A stretch of DNA of 64,000 nt, taken from the NCBI GenBank assembly GCA_905216215.1, contig CAJMSZ010000004.1, forward strand, positions 8,372 to 72,371. The letters run 5' to 3'. Below the pieces are notes generated by a model that saw only the letters and a list, made by a program, of their open reading frames with translations, was not told the DNA's origin and did no database searches. Every line of letters starts with the position of its first letter. Position 1 is the stretch's first letter. Made by a program: the position numbers and the translations under genes. Shown piece by piece: positions 23,881-33,800 of the stretch. This DNA is from an uncultured bacterium (GTDB lineage Bacteria > Bacillota > Clostridia > Lachnospirales > Lachnospiraceae).

Positions 23881-25311
23881 TTATTGTTCATTTCTCTTTT
23901 CAATTTTCTTGCACTGGTATGTGATCATTCCTATAATAAGAGCCATATAAATAGAAGCATTCGGTCTTCTTAAAATTGCTCCTGAAAAATATGCCAGTCC
24001 AATTTGCAAGAAATATGCCAAAGCCAGAATGAAATTAAACAAAAAGTATGCATCTTTGAAATATTTCATCAACGTCTTTATAATCAGAAAAACAAAATAA
24101 GCAACAAACAGCATATACAATGTGAAACCGACATAACCATAATAATAATAAATAGCAGGATAATCATTTTCAAGGTCGTATCCTTCCATCTCTGTATACT
24201 CAATTCCAAAAAGCTTTGTCAGCATATCACTCTTATTCCAAATCAGTTTCGCATTAATTCGCTTTTGCAGTCTGACGTCAGCCAATGTATATGCATCCGG
24301 CATCCATCCATACTCTGCGAGTACTTGTGCAGCCCCATGTTTTTCTACCAAGCCTTCATCTAGTGAATCTTTATATATTTCCACAAGCCTTTTTTGCAAT
24401 TCTGTACTTTTCAATACATCATTTAAAGTGATAACGTCACTCGAAGAAATAATGGATTCTTTTTGTTTTTCAATTTCTGTGTTTTCTTCTTCTCGTTTTC
24501 CACTCGCATAATTTTCCATATGATATCTTGGCGAGACCGGATATACTAATGTTGCTCCAACAATCAATATAACAGAAGTAATGATCATGGCAGGCTGAAT
24601 TCTTTTCTTGTCTCTATCCGAGATAAAATAATCCACAATATAAAACAATATGATTCCGCCAAACAATCCATAAATAGCCAGATAGCATGCCTTGGTTCCA
24701 TTTATTAGAAAGACTACTGTGATCAGAAACATAGATAACAGAATAATAATTTCTTTTTTCAGTTTAATCGTAAAATAAATAATAAATGGAGCCATTGATA
24801 TCAGTATAATACTCTGGGCATTTGCATTCGCGAACCAACCTGTATATCCTATTTTGTATACATCATACGTATACACACCTGTTCCTGTAATATATGCAAG
24901 AATCATACTGGCACAGATAACTATAAAATTGACAACAAATCCCTTTACAATCTGCTCTCTATGAGTTTCTCTATCAAACAGATAACAAAAAGAAATTGCT
25001 AAAATTGGCATTTGTACAACTTTTAACATATACGATACATCTGCAAAAAAGCTTAAATATCCGTTAACATAACATGATACCACATGAAGCACGCAGTATA
25101 TTCCTATTATCCCCATCAACAAAATAAAACCCAGTTTTCTGCGTTTCATTAATACATAAAATGGAATCGCAAGCATTACCAAAAGCCTGAGATATCCTGC
25201 CATCGTCCCTATCGGACTGTCATATTGAAAATATGCTAATATGTCTAAAAATGGTTGTGCAACAACCAATACAAACAACCAATTTCCTTTTATTTTTTCT
25301 AACATCTTCAT
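23881..25311 (-). CDS. O-antigen polymerase/ligase-like membrane protein (Wzy candidate)
   Basis: A 476-residue protein with about 12 membrane helices and one large hydrophilic loop near residues 265-400, the layout of Wzy polymerases and WaaL-type ligases. The opening WLFVLVVAQPFLDILAYFQ and the helix ending GWFANANAQSIILISMAPF fit the O-antigen ligase family. It lies next to the flippase and transferases in the operon, so it is the best candidate for joining repeat units outside the cell. An internal ATG six bases downstream may be the true start. Confidence 0.82.
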   Translation of the reverse strand: MKMLEKIKGNWLFVLVVAQPFLDILAYFQYDSPIGTMAGYLRLLVMLAIPFYVLMKRRKLGFILLMGIIGIYCVLHVVSCYVNGYLSFFADVSYMLKVVQMPILAISFCYLFDRETHREQIVKGFVVNFIVICASMILAYITGTGVYTYDVYKIGYTGWFANANAQSIILISMAPFIIYFTIKLKKEIIILLSMFLITVVFLINGTKACYLAIYGLFGGIILFYIVDYFISDRDKKRIQPAMIITSVILIVGATLVYPVSPRYHMENYASGKREEENTEIEKQKESIISSSDVITLNDVLKSTELQKRLVEIYKDSLDEGLVEKHGAAQVLAEYGWMPDAYTLADVRLQKRINAKLIWNKSDMLTKLFGIEYTEMEGYDLENDYPAIYYYYGYVGFTLYMLFVAYFVFLIIKTLMKYFKDAYFLFNFILALAYFLQIGLAYFSGAILRRPNASIYMALIIGMITYQCKKIEKRNEQ

Positions 25312-25315
25312 ACCC

Positions 25316-26290
25316 CTAATTTATTTTTCTTATAAGTTTCACTACTGTTTTTGTGCAAAAAATATGCTTCTTGATTATACGCTTAATAAAACTGTTTTCC
25401 TGAAGAAACACGGCATTTTTTCTCCATTCTGGAAAATGATGGTCTAAATAAATAAAGCCTTTTTCAATAAATTCATTCACCAGTTCCTCCTCTTCCTGAT
25501 AAATCTGTTGTAGATTATACACAGTAATCCTGTTGATCACAAACTGTTCTAAATAGGTATATATTCTTTGATAATCCTCTTTTTCCCCTTTTTCATATTC
25601 CTCGCAAACCTTATCTAATATATGAAAAACATCAAAAACATTCTTCTTTACTACTGTAGATTCACTGCCTGGATGAATTACATAATCTACAAGAGGAACC
25701 CCCACACTCCCTATTCTAGCACCTCTTGCAAAAATCTTCTGCATAAAGACAACATCTTCATACTTTAGTCCTACCGGAAAATCAATCCCATTATCAACTA
25801 AAAATTTTCTATTATACAACTTATTCCACGGACTTGTATTTATCCGATAAAGCAATTCTGGCTTTTCATAAACAGTAGAATTCCCGCAGGATTCGAAATG
25901 AATGGTTTTCCGAGACTCCGATGCCACTTCATAATAATCACACACGACAACATCCAAACCGTCTTGTTCTATTTTTTTATACAGTCTTTCACAAAAAACA
26001 ACATCTACACTGTCATCACTGTCTATGAAGGCTATATACTTTCCCTTCGCTTCCTGTATTCCTCGATTTCTCGTCCTGCTTATTCCGATATTTTCCTGCT
26101 CAAACACTCGTATTTTATCCGGATATCTTTCCTTATACTCACATAGAATATCCTTACATCTATCTACTGAGCCGTCGTTAAAAGCTAAGATTTCTATATT
26201 CTGAAATGTTTGTTTCACAAGACTGTTCAAACATTTATCCAAATATTTTTCTGCATTGTATATCGGAACAACAATACTTATTTCCGGCAT
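25316..26290 (-). CDS. GT2-family glycosyltransferase (second of two)
   Basis: A 324-residue GT-A transferase with ISIVVPIYNAEKYLDKCLNSL at the start, FNDGSVDRC at the nucleotide site and FIDSDDSVDVVF at the metal site. It shares the overall plan, but not close sequence, with the GT2 enzyme at 21759, so the two likely use different acceptors or sugars. GAGGTGAT ribosome site before the ATG at 26290. It follows the epimerase gene directly in the operon. The sugar is unknown. Confidence 0.9.
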   Translation of the reverse strand: MPEISIVVPIYNAEKYLDKCLNSLVKQTFQNIEILAFNDGSVDRCKDILCEYKERYPDKIRVFEQENIGISRTRNRGIQEAKGKYIAFIDSDDSVDVVFCERLYKKIEQDGLDVVVCDYYEVASESRKTIHFESCGNSTVYEKPELLYRINTSPWNKLYNRKFLVDNGIDFPVGLKYEDVVFMQKIFARGARIGSVGVPLVDYVIHPGSESTVVKKNVFDVFHILDKVCEEYEKGEKEDYQRIYTYLEQFVINRITVYNLQQIYQEEEELVNEFIEKGFIYLDHHFPEWRKNAVFLQENSFIKRIIKKHIFCTKTVVKLIRKIN

Positions 26291-26304
26291 TTTATCACCT
26301 CAAT

Positions 26305-27411
26305 TTACTTGTTAAAATACTCGATGATTGCATCTGCAATTCGAGCACTTGCTTTTCCATCACCATATGGATTAGATGCATTACTCATACCGTCATATAC
26401 ATCCTGACAGGATAACAGCTCATCTATCATATTATAAATAGTTTCTTCTTCCGTTCCTGCCAGTTTCAAGGTTCCAGCTTCTACTCCTTCTGGACGTTCT
26501 GTCGTATCACGAAGTACAATGACCGGTTTCCCTAAAGAAGGTGCCTCTTCCTGGATGCCACCACTATCTGTCAATATCAAATATGACTTATTCAATAAAT
26601 TATGAAATTCCAATACTTCCAATGGTTTAATTAATTTCACCTTATCACAATCACCAAGAATTTCATTTGCTGTATTAACAACAATAGGATTTAAATGCAC
26701 TGGATATACGACTTTAATATCATCGTATTTTTCAACAATTCTCTTAATTGCACGGAACATGTTACGCATTGGTTCTCCAAGGTTTTCACGGCGGTGTGCA
26801 GTAAGCACAATAAGCCTTGAACCCTTCGCCCACTCTGTAATTTCATCTTCAAATTGCTCATTTACTGTAGTCTGTAAGGCATCAATTGCCGTATTACCGG
26901 TTACATAAATAGTTTCTTCTTTCTTTCCTTCATCCAGCAAATTCTGTTTACTTCTTTCTGTTGGCGCAAAATTCATATCAGCCACTAACCCAACAAACTG
27001 GCGATTGATTTCTTCTGGATACGGAGAATATTTGTTATATGTTCTAAGTCCTGCTTCCACATGCCCAATTGGAATCTGATGATAAAATGCTGCCAGTGCA
27101 CCTGCAAAAGTTGTTGTGGTATCTCCATGAACCAGGACAATATCAGGTTTTACCTTCTCAATTACTTCTTCAAGTCCTTTCAATACACGCACCGTAATAT
27201 CTGACAGTGTCTGTCCTTGTTTCATAATGTCTAAATCATAATCCGGTTTAATTTGAAATGCATCCAACACCTGATCAAGCATCTGTCTGTGCTGAGCTGT
27301 CACACATACAATCGTTTCCATTTCCTCTCTTTTCTGCAACTCTTTAACTAACGGTGCCATCTTTATTGTTTCTGGTCGCGTCCCAAACACTGTCATTACT
27401 TTAATTTTCAT
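26305..27411 (-). CDS. wecB: WecB/MnaA UDP-GlcNAc 2-epimerase (non-hydrolysing)
   Basis: Interconverts UDP-GlcNAc and UDP-ManNAc in the cytoplasm. The 368-residue product has the family start VMTVFGTRPETIKMAPL, the HGDTTTTFAGALAAFYHQI block with substrate-binding residues, GHVEAGLRT, and the allosteric/active region LTDSGGIQEEAPSLGKPV. Overlaps the tagA stop by about ten bases, so translation is probably coupled. UDP-ManNAc is the donor of TagA, which fits the neighbour gene. No damage seen. Confidence 0.95.
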   Translation of the reverse strand: MKIKVMTVFGTRPETIKMAPLVKELQKREEMETIVCVTAQHRQMLDQVLDAFQIKPDYDLDIMKQGQTLSDITVRVLKGLEEVIEKVKPDIVLVHGDTTTTFAGALAAFYHQIPIGHVEAGLRTYNKYSPYPEEINRQFVGLVADMNFAPTERSKQNLLDEGKKEETIYVTGNTAIDALQTTVNEQFEDEITEWAKGSRLIVLTAHRRENLGEPMRNMFRAIKRIVEKYDDIKVVYPVHLNPIVVNTANEILGDCDKVKLIKPLEVLEFHNLLNKSYLILTDSGGIQEEAPSLGKPVIVLRDTTERPEGVEAGTLKLAGTEEETIYNMIDELLSCQDVYDGMSNASNPYGDGKASARIADAIIEYFNK

Positions 27412-28135
27412 TTTTCTTTCCTTTCTTCGCGAGCTTTAAGACTTCTATAATAAACTTGATGTTACTTACGAAAAACCGTTTCATCCGCTTTGGTTCTTTT
27501 ACAATCCTGTATAACCATTCTAAATTACATTTGACAAAGAATTCAGGAGCTCTCTTTTTCATTCCGCTAAGGACATCAAAGCTCCCCCCCACACCTATAA
27601 AGATGCCCTTTTCGAAGCGTTCATAGTTTTTATATATAAGTATTTCTTGCTGAGGTATTCCAAGTGCAACCAATACAATATCCGGTTGCTCATCTGCTAT
27701 CTCGTCAAACACTTCTTCTTTATTATTTACATATCCATCTTTATAACCTGTAATTCTAATATTGGGATAGTCCTGTGATATTTTTTTGATTAATGCTTCT
27801 ATTACTTCTGGTTTTGCCCCGAAAAGATAGATACTTTTGCTCATCTGATTTGCCTGTCTCAATAGATATTGGCAAATTTCAACCCCAGTAACTCTTTCTT
27901 CAATTGAATATCCTAAAATATTTCCAGCTTTTACCACTCCAATTCCATCTGGTACAATCTCTACATCTTTATCTTCTAGCACATTTTTAAATTGTAAATT
28001 TTTTTCAGCAATCATAAATGTTTCTGGATTAGCTGTGACTACAAACTTCTTTTGTCCCTTTTCCAAACATTCCGTTAACTTTTTCGTATATGAATCATAT
28101 CCATATAAATAAGTTTTTTCAAAATAACGTCGCAT
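27401..28135 (-). CDS. tagA: WecG/TagA/CpsF-family (GT26) glycosyltransferase
   Basis: TagA adds ManNAc to lipid-linked GlcNAc, forming the linkage unit of wall teichoic acids; relatives act in capsule synthesis. The 244-residue product has TANPETFMIAEKN, the catalytic-region VPDGIGVVKAGNILG, IYLFGAKPEVIE, and VALGIPQQEILIYKN with GVGGSFDVLSG. The ATG at 28135 has a GGAGG site; an upstream TTG in the same frame does not. Pairing with WecB supports ManNAc transfer. Its membrane-association C-terminus (residues 205-244, basic) is intact. Confidence 0.92.
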   Translation of the reverse strand: MRRYFEKTYLYGYDSYTKKLTECLEKGQKKFVVTANPETFMIAEKNLQFKNVLEDKDVEIVPDGIGVVKAGNILGYSIEERVTGVEICQYLLRQANQMSKSIYLFGAKPEVIEALIKKISQDYPNIRITGYKDGYVNNKEEVFDEIADEQPDIVLVALGIPQQEILIYKNYERFEKGIFIGVGGSFDVLSGMKKRAPEFFVKCNLEWLYRIVKEPKRMKRFFVSNIKFIIEVLKLAKKGKKNEN

Positions 28136-28159
28136 AGATTCCTCCAATTATTAAAACCA

Positions 28160-28209
28160 GAAAATAGTAGACTGCCCCAGATTTTAATCCAAGACGCCCT
28201 ACTATTTTC
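28160..28209 (-). other. Perfect 11-bp inverted repeat between glycan genes
   Basis: GAAAATAGTAG (28160-28170) is exactly inverted as CTACTATTTTC (28199-28209), with a 28-base loop. On the minus strand it follows the sugar-transferase stop by one base and is followed by TGGTTTTAAT. It may be a leaky terminator or an RNA processing/stability hairpin that separates expression of the initiating transferase from the rest. Confidence 0.6.
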
Positions 28210-28210
28210 C

Positions 28211-29596
28211 CTACTCGCTCTTTTCTTCTCTTTTTCCCATATTTTCAGACACTTCGGCATCAAAGCCTTCTGTGCTTTCTTTCATAAACATAATCTTAAT
28301 TGTCATAAAAATCAACCTAATATCCATCAAAATAGAATAATTCTGTATATACATTAAATCCAATTTCAATTTATCATATGCCGTTGTATTATATTTTCCA
28401 TATATCTGAGCAACACCAGTCAATCCACCCTTTACTTTCAATCTGTACGCAAACTCTGGTATATCTTCAGTATACGCTTTCACATGTTCCACTCGCTCTG
28501 GTCTCGGTCCAACAACACTCATATTGCCTTCTAATATGTCAAGCATTTGTGGCAATTCATCTATTCTAGTCTTTCTTATAAAGCTTCCTATTGGTGTAAT
28601 TCTAGGGTCTTTTTCTGTTGCTGGAATTACCTGACCATTTTTCTCTGCATCCACAATCATACTTCTAAATTTGTGTATTTTAAAAACCTTACCATTAATT
28701 GTACATCTTTCCTGACGGAACATAACAGGTCCACCATCATACACTTTAATCATGATTGCCGTCACCAGCATAATCGGTGAAGTTATAATGAGCACAATCA
28801 TAGAAATCACAATGTCCATGATTCTCTTTACCAATCTCTGTTCAAATGTAAAACCATTATTGCGGAGCATAAACAATGGTGAATCAAATAAATGATTAGT
28901 CTCTGAACTTTTAATAAGAATATCGGACAATTTAGGAGTCAAATATACTCTAACAGATTCCGAATAACAAAACTTTAAAATTTTGTTTCTCTCGACAGAA
29001 TGAACATCATAAATAAGCACAGCATCGTATTCTTTAATAAGTGCATGCAAATCCTCTTCTTCTATTTTTCGTATATTTTGAGAACGTTCAATTTTATATC
29101 GATCATTTCTCCTTTTCATCTTACGTTCCATGAGTTTGGGATCATACTCCTCATACAACACAAGAATCCTACGTGGTGGGAAAATAACTACAAACATTTT
29201 CGTTGTCACTACAGCCCAGACAATAATCATCGCCACTTCTTCTATCGTCAATACCAACATTGGAATAATGTCAACAAACTTAGCCGATAACAGTACAATT
29301 TCCAAATACGTCAATGCATTTGCGCACACCATTGCCAATGCCTGTGACAAAATCAGACTTGTACACTTCAAATAGCCAAATTTCAATCCTCCATAAATAT
29401 AGAAAAATAGAATAAGAAATATAACATATATCGCAGCTACCATCCAGTGACCTTTATTATAAAAAGGAAAAACAACCCCCATATTATATGTAGCTTTCCA
29501 CATATTGGTAAACATAAGTGTCAAACATGCAATAAGTACAACTGCAGCCCCTGCACGCAATACTCTTTTTATCTGATCTAATTTATCTCTTTCCAT
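28211..29596 (-). CDS. Initiating undecaprenyl-phosphate sugar-1-phosphate transferase (WbaP/CpsE type)
   Basis: This enzyme loads the first sugar phosphate on undecaprenyl phosphate. The 461-residue product has four to five N-terminal helices (about 15-150), a soluble middle domain, one more helix (VISMIVLIITSPIMLV) and the catalytic bacterial-sugar-transferase domain: RQERCTINGKVFKIHKFRSM, TRIDELPQMLDILEGNMSVV with GPRP, and the GLTGVAQIYGKY block. First gene of the operon, behind a near-consensus promoter. The preferred sugar (glucose, galactose or N-acetylated) cannot be told. Confidence 0.93.
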   Translation of the reverse strand: MERDKLDQIKRVLRAGAAVVLIACLTLMFTNMWKATYNMGVVFPFYNKGHWMVAAIYVIFLILFFYIYGGLKFGYLKCTSLILSQALAMVCANALTYLEIVLLSAKFVDIIPMLVLTIEEVAMIIVWAVVTTKMFVVIFPPRRILVLYEEYDPKLMERKMKRRNDRYKIERSQNIRKIEEEDLHALIKEYDAVLIYDVHSVERNKILKFCYSESVRVYLTPKLSDILIKSSETNHLFDSPLFMLRNNGFTFEQRLVKRIMDIVISMIVLIITSPIMLVTAIMIKVYDGGPVMFRQERCTINGKVFKIHKFRSMIVDAEKNGQVIPATEKDPRITPIGSFIRKTRIDELPQMLDILEGNMSVVGPRPERVEHVKAYTEDIPEFAYRLKVKGGLTGVAQIYGKYNTTAYDKLKLDLMYIQNYSILMDIRLIFMTIKIMFMKESTEGFDAEVSENMGKREEKSE

Positions 29597-29637
29597 ATTT
29601 CATCCTCAAATTTCAATTTTAAAATGCATCGACAAAT

Positions 29638-29666
29638 ATTATAGCAGATTTTCTTATTCATTACAA
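29638..29666 (-). promoter_or_regulatory. Promoter of the surface-glycan operon
   Basis: On the minus strand TTGTAA (29661-29666), a 17-base spacer and TATAAT (29638-29643), 42 bases upstream of the first gene. It should drive the nine genes down to licD, which have short or no gaps and end in the terminator near 19.4 kb. Confidence 0.85.
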
Positions 29667-29694
29667 CTTATTTTATTATATTACAATTTTATGA

Positions 29695-29738
29695 ACTAAA
29701 AATGTCACAATCCTATTTATAATTGGCTTGTGACATTT
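29695..29738 (-). terminator. Terminator after the sulfotransferase gene
   Basis: AAATGTCACAA (29700-29710) and TTGTGACATTT (29728-29738) form a perfect 11-bp stem; on the minus strand it is followed by T residues. It closes the hydrolase/sulfotransferase transcript just ahead of the glycan promoter. Confidence 0.85.
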
Positions 29739-29748
29739 CTCTCATTCA

Positions 29749-30795
29749 TCAAAAAATTTTATTCTCATTATGAACTATTTCATACGGAAACGCATATAAA
29801 TACTCTTGCAATTCTTTTTCAATCACCTTGCATTCTTCTCTATACTCTTCATTCTGCATAAAAAGTTGTGTATTATTAATCGATTTCATTGGGTCAAATC
29901 TGACTGTATATTTTTTCTGTATATCAATGTCCAAAATCTCGTATATCTTTTGAACCGTTTCAGCATGATTATATACTAAATCTTCAAATGCTATCCTATG
30001 AATCTGCTTATTCTCACATGGTTGTTCCATTTCCCGTAATGAACGATAAAATCTACAAAATTCGTGCACCTCCGTTGGATACGGAACCACTTCTCCCATT
30101 TTATTCCAATAGTACTTATTGATGATGAAAACATCCCTCGGATCTCGTTCAACAACAAAAACCTCCACATCATCCTCAAAATAATTTGAAAATCGAAACA
30201 AATTAAAAGGCAAAAGTAATTGATCCAGCACAATATTTTCTTCGTTTTTCCCTGCTGCTTCAAAAATATGATATATATATTCTCTAGAAAGTTTGTAAAA
30301 CCGTTCTGGTTTTACAAACGAAACCCACATTGGACTATACGACAATGGTTTTCTTACAAAACTTTTCATCCCGGGTATCTTTTTGAAAAATTTATTTAAT
30401 ATCAGTCTCGGAACCATTCTATAATTTACATTTTCCTGATAATACCAGTAATAGTCTGGCTCATATTCCTTTAAAGCATCCACATATTTTTCCGTCTCAA
30501 TCCAGAATTTTTCTCCTATATGTTGATTATAATGACCTACCCACCAATATCGCTTCGAATACAGTTGTCTCATTGTATTATAAAAACTGTGCAATGCCTC
30601 ATCGCTTCTCACTGCATTATTGCCATGTAATAACTTATCTTCTAGATCAAAAACTCCATTCGGACAATGTAAAAACACAAACTCAAAATTACTGCGCGAT
30701 ACATTAAATCCATCTATCCCATCCAGTAAATCCGTAATGGCTGATGAGCCTGACCCCATATATCCTGTTGGTATTACTACGCGTTTCTTGTCCAT
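29749..30795 (-). CDS. Sulfotransferase-family protein
   Basis: A 348-residue cytoplasmic protein of the PAPS-dependent sulfotransferase fold. The 5'-phosphosulfate loop is GYMGSGSSAITDLL near residues 12-25, and the 3'-phosphate motif is VERDPRDVFI near residues 218-227. The middle region is aromatic-rich and unlike common carbohydrate sulfotransferases. It lies 20 bases behind the big amidase gene, so it is co-transcribed with it, and directly upstream of the glycan operon. It may sulfate a surface sugar or have another use of the fold; no PAPS-making genes are in the window. Confidence 0.75.
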   Translation of the reverse strand: MDKKRVVIPTGYMGSGSSAITDLLDGIDGFNVSRSNFEFVFLHCPNGVFDLEDKLLHGNNAVRSDEALHSFYNTMRQLYSKRYWWVGHYNQHIGEKFWIETEKYVDALKEYEPDYYWYYQENVNYRMVPRLILNKFFKKIPGMKSFVRKPLSYSPMWVSFVKPERFYKLSREYIYHIFEAAGKNEENIVLDQLLLPFNLFRFSNYFEDDVEVFVVERDPRDVFIINKYYWNKMGEVVPYPTEVHEFCRFYRSLREMEQPCENKQIHRIAFEDLVYNHAETVQKIYEILDIDIQKKYTVRFDPMKSINNTQLFMQNEEYREECKVIEKELQEYLYAFPYEIVHNENKIF

Positions 30796-30815
30796 TGTAG
30801 ATTCTCCCTATTCTT

Positions 30816-33800
30816 CTATTTACTTGTATATTTATTTTCATCAAAAGTTTCTTTTAAATATTTCATAATTCCCTTTGCAATTGCTTTAGCATTTGTTTTT
30901 AAATAAGTATCAAATATTACATTATCTGCTGAATTCGAAATATATCCCATTTCCAACAAGCAACTTGGCATATTGCTTATTCTATTAACCATTAAATCAT
31001 AACTGCTTCCTGATGAACCATATGCAATTCCACGCGATTTAAAAGTCCCTGCATCCTTCAATGCATTATTCATAATTACAGCTAATTCTGCGCATCCTTG
31101 ATTCTTATTATCATATGCATTAGAATTATAATTCTCTGGATTTGAAGAATTATGTGTATATACTGTATATCCTCTTGCACTTGATCCTGCAGAATCACGA
31201 TGTAACGAAACAAAAACATCTACTTCTTCCTTGTTTGCTGATTCTATTCTCTTTCTCAATGAAGAAAGGCCATTTGCTGTAGTATAACCAGAATCAATAT
31301 CTGTTCTTGACATGTAAACCTTTATTCCTTGTTGGGCCAATACTCTTTGCACTTCCAATGCAAGTCTAAGATTATCATCTCTTTCGTATCTTCCGCTATT
31401 CGTAGCGCCAGCATCACTTCCACCATGTCCTGCATCAATCCACACTTTTTTTACGCCTTCATTGACAATAATGTTTTCCGTTTTTTCCTTCACCACTGTC
31501 CCATCTGTAAATCTCAATTTAAATGTGTAATTTCCTGCCTCTACTTTCTCACCTTTGTCATTCACAAATTGCCATATCGCATAATAATAGCCTGATGCAT
31601 GTGTCACTTGATTATATAGTGTATAAATTTTTTCGTCATTTTCATCAAACACCTCAATATCACCTATACAATCTTTTGTAACGCTATAATATATTTTCAC
31701 ACTTCCATCTTTCAAAGCTATTTCTTCTTTTCCAGCTTTTACATTCATCAGTGCCAGTTCATCACTTATCCGTACGTTTACACTCTTTTCTTTTACTTCA
31801 ACTCCATCATCTTCAAATTTTAAATGAATTGTATATGTTCCCAACTCTGCCTGTATTCCATTTTCATCCATTCGATTCCACGTGGCAACATATGTTCCTG
31901 CAGAATGATACACTTTGTTGTAAATTTCTTTCACTAATTGCCCAGATTCATCATAAATACAAATGCTTCCATAAGAATCTTTGTTAATTGTATAGTATAA
32001 TTTTGCATTTTCAGAAACACTCATATTAAAACTATCTTCATCCACACGAACATTCGTAAGTGCAAATCCATTTACGATGTCGACCTCTACAGACTCCTCC
32101 ACCTCAGATTCTCCATCTGTAAAAGTCAATTTAATTTTGTATGTTCCCTCTCCAACATAATTTCCTTCACTGTTTTTTGCATTCCATCCCAAATAATAAT
32201 AGCCTTTTTCATGTCCAACTCCATCATACAAACAATTAATAAGATTTTCTTCTCTGTCATATACTTTAATTGTACCTTTACTTGCTTTTGAAACATGATA
32301 ATACAATTTTGCCATTTCATTCGTTTCAAGATTAACCGAAGTATCTTGTAAGTAGACTCTTGACAAAGACAAACGTTCTCGCGTCACCTTTACCAGAAGC
32401 TCTTTCACCGCATTTCCAAATTCTAGTCGTATTTTATAAGTCCCACTGTTTACCATGCTGCCATCATTGTTTTTTCCATCCCAGTATGCCATATAATAAC
32501 CAGAATCATGCTTGACATTCTCATAAATATTTCGAATTACATTTTCATTTTCATCTAATACGTAAATATTTCCCTTTACGCCTTGATCCAAAGAGTAGTA
32601 AAACTGTACATGTCCCCCTTTCTCAAAATTAACATTATCAGACTGCAGTTTTACATTTTCTAATTGTACTTCTTTTTCTTCATTCAAAACAATAAAGTCT
32701 ACATTTTGTTCCACCTTATGTCCATTAGCTTCAAATTGAAGCTTCGCTGTATATTTTCCAGATGGTACCTTCATTCCATCTTCATCCCGGATATTCCAAA
32801 ACGCATAATAATATCCCTTGTCATGTCTGACCTGATTATATATTTCTTTTATCAATTCGTCCTTTTCATTATAAATGCTTATTGTTCCTAAGCTACTCTT
32901 TGAAATATTATAATAAATCCTCACCTCCGCATCATCCATATGTACGTTCTCCGGTGATACCTTTACAGAATCAATTGCCAATTCACTTTTCTGTATCCAC
33001 ACATTCAGCTTCTGAATCGTACTTCCAAAATGAAGTTCTATCGTATATTCACCATCTGCAACTTCATTTTCCTCATCATCCGTGCCATTCCATGTTGCTA
33101 AATATCTCATTTCTTGATGAGGTACAGAATCATAAATAGTTTTTACCTTATTATGTTCAGCATCAAAAACAACAATACTTCCCGTTATTTTTTTTTCAAC
33201 ATTATAATATATTTTTACATGTTCCTCATCGACATTAACATGCTTTTCCGCCACTTCAACATTTTTCAATAATTCTACTGAATGTATAGTAACACTCAAG
33301 CGTTCTTCTTCTGTCCCAAAATGCAACACAATCTGATATGTCCCATTCGCAACCATATTGCCGTCTTGATTCTTTCCATCCCAGGTCGCCAGATAATACC
33401 CTGGCTGATGATAAACATTATCATAAATACTTTTAACCAGATTTCCTCCATCATCAAAGACATCAATATTTCCAGTTATCGCTTTGTTTACATGATAAAA
33501 AATCTTTACTAAATCTGTTTCATTTACATCCTTTTTATCCAAGTAAACATTTGAAAGCTTCACCTTCCCGGTTTCTAGACTCACTTCAACACTTTTTTCT
33601 TCACTTCCAAATACAATTTGAATTCTATAAAGTCCATTCGCAACCTTTTTATTCTGATTATCCGTTCCATCCCAGGTTGCCAAGTAATATCCTGCCTTAT
33701 GATAGACATTATCATAAATTGTTTTAATCAATTCATCTTTATCATTATAGACATATATACTACCACCCTGACTATTGGCAATTTTATAATAAATTTTTAC

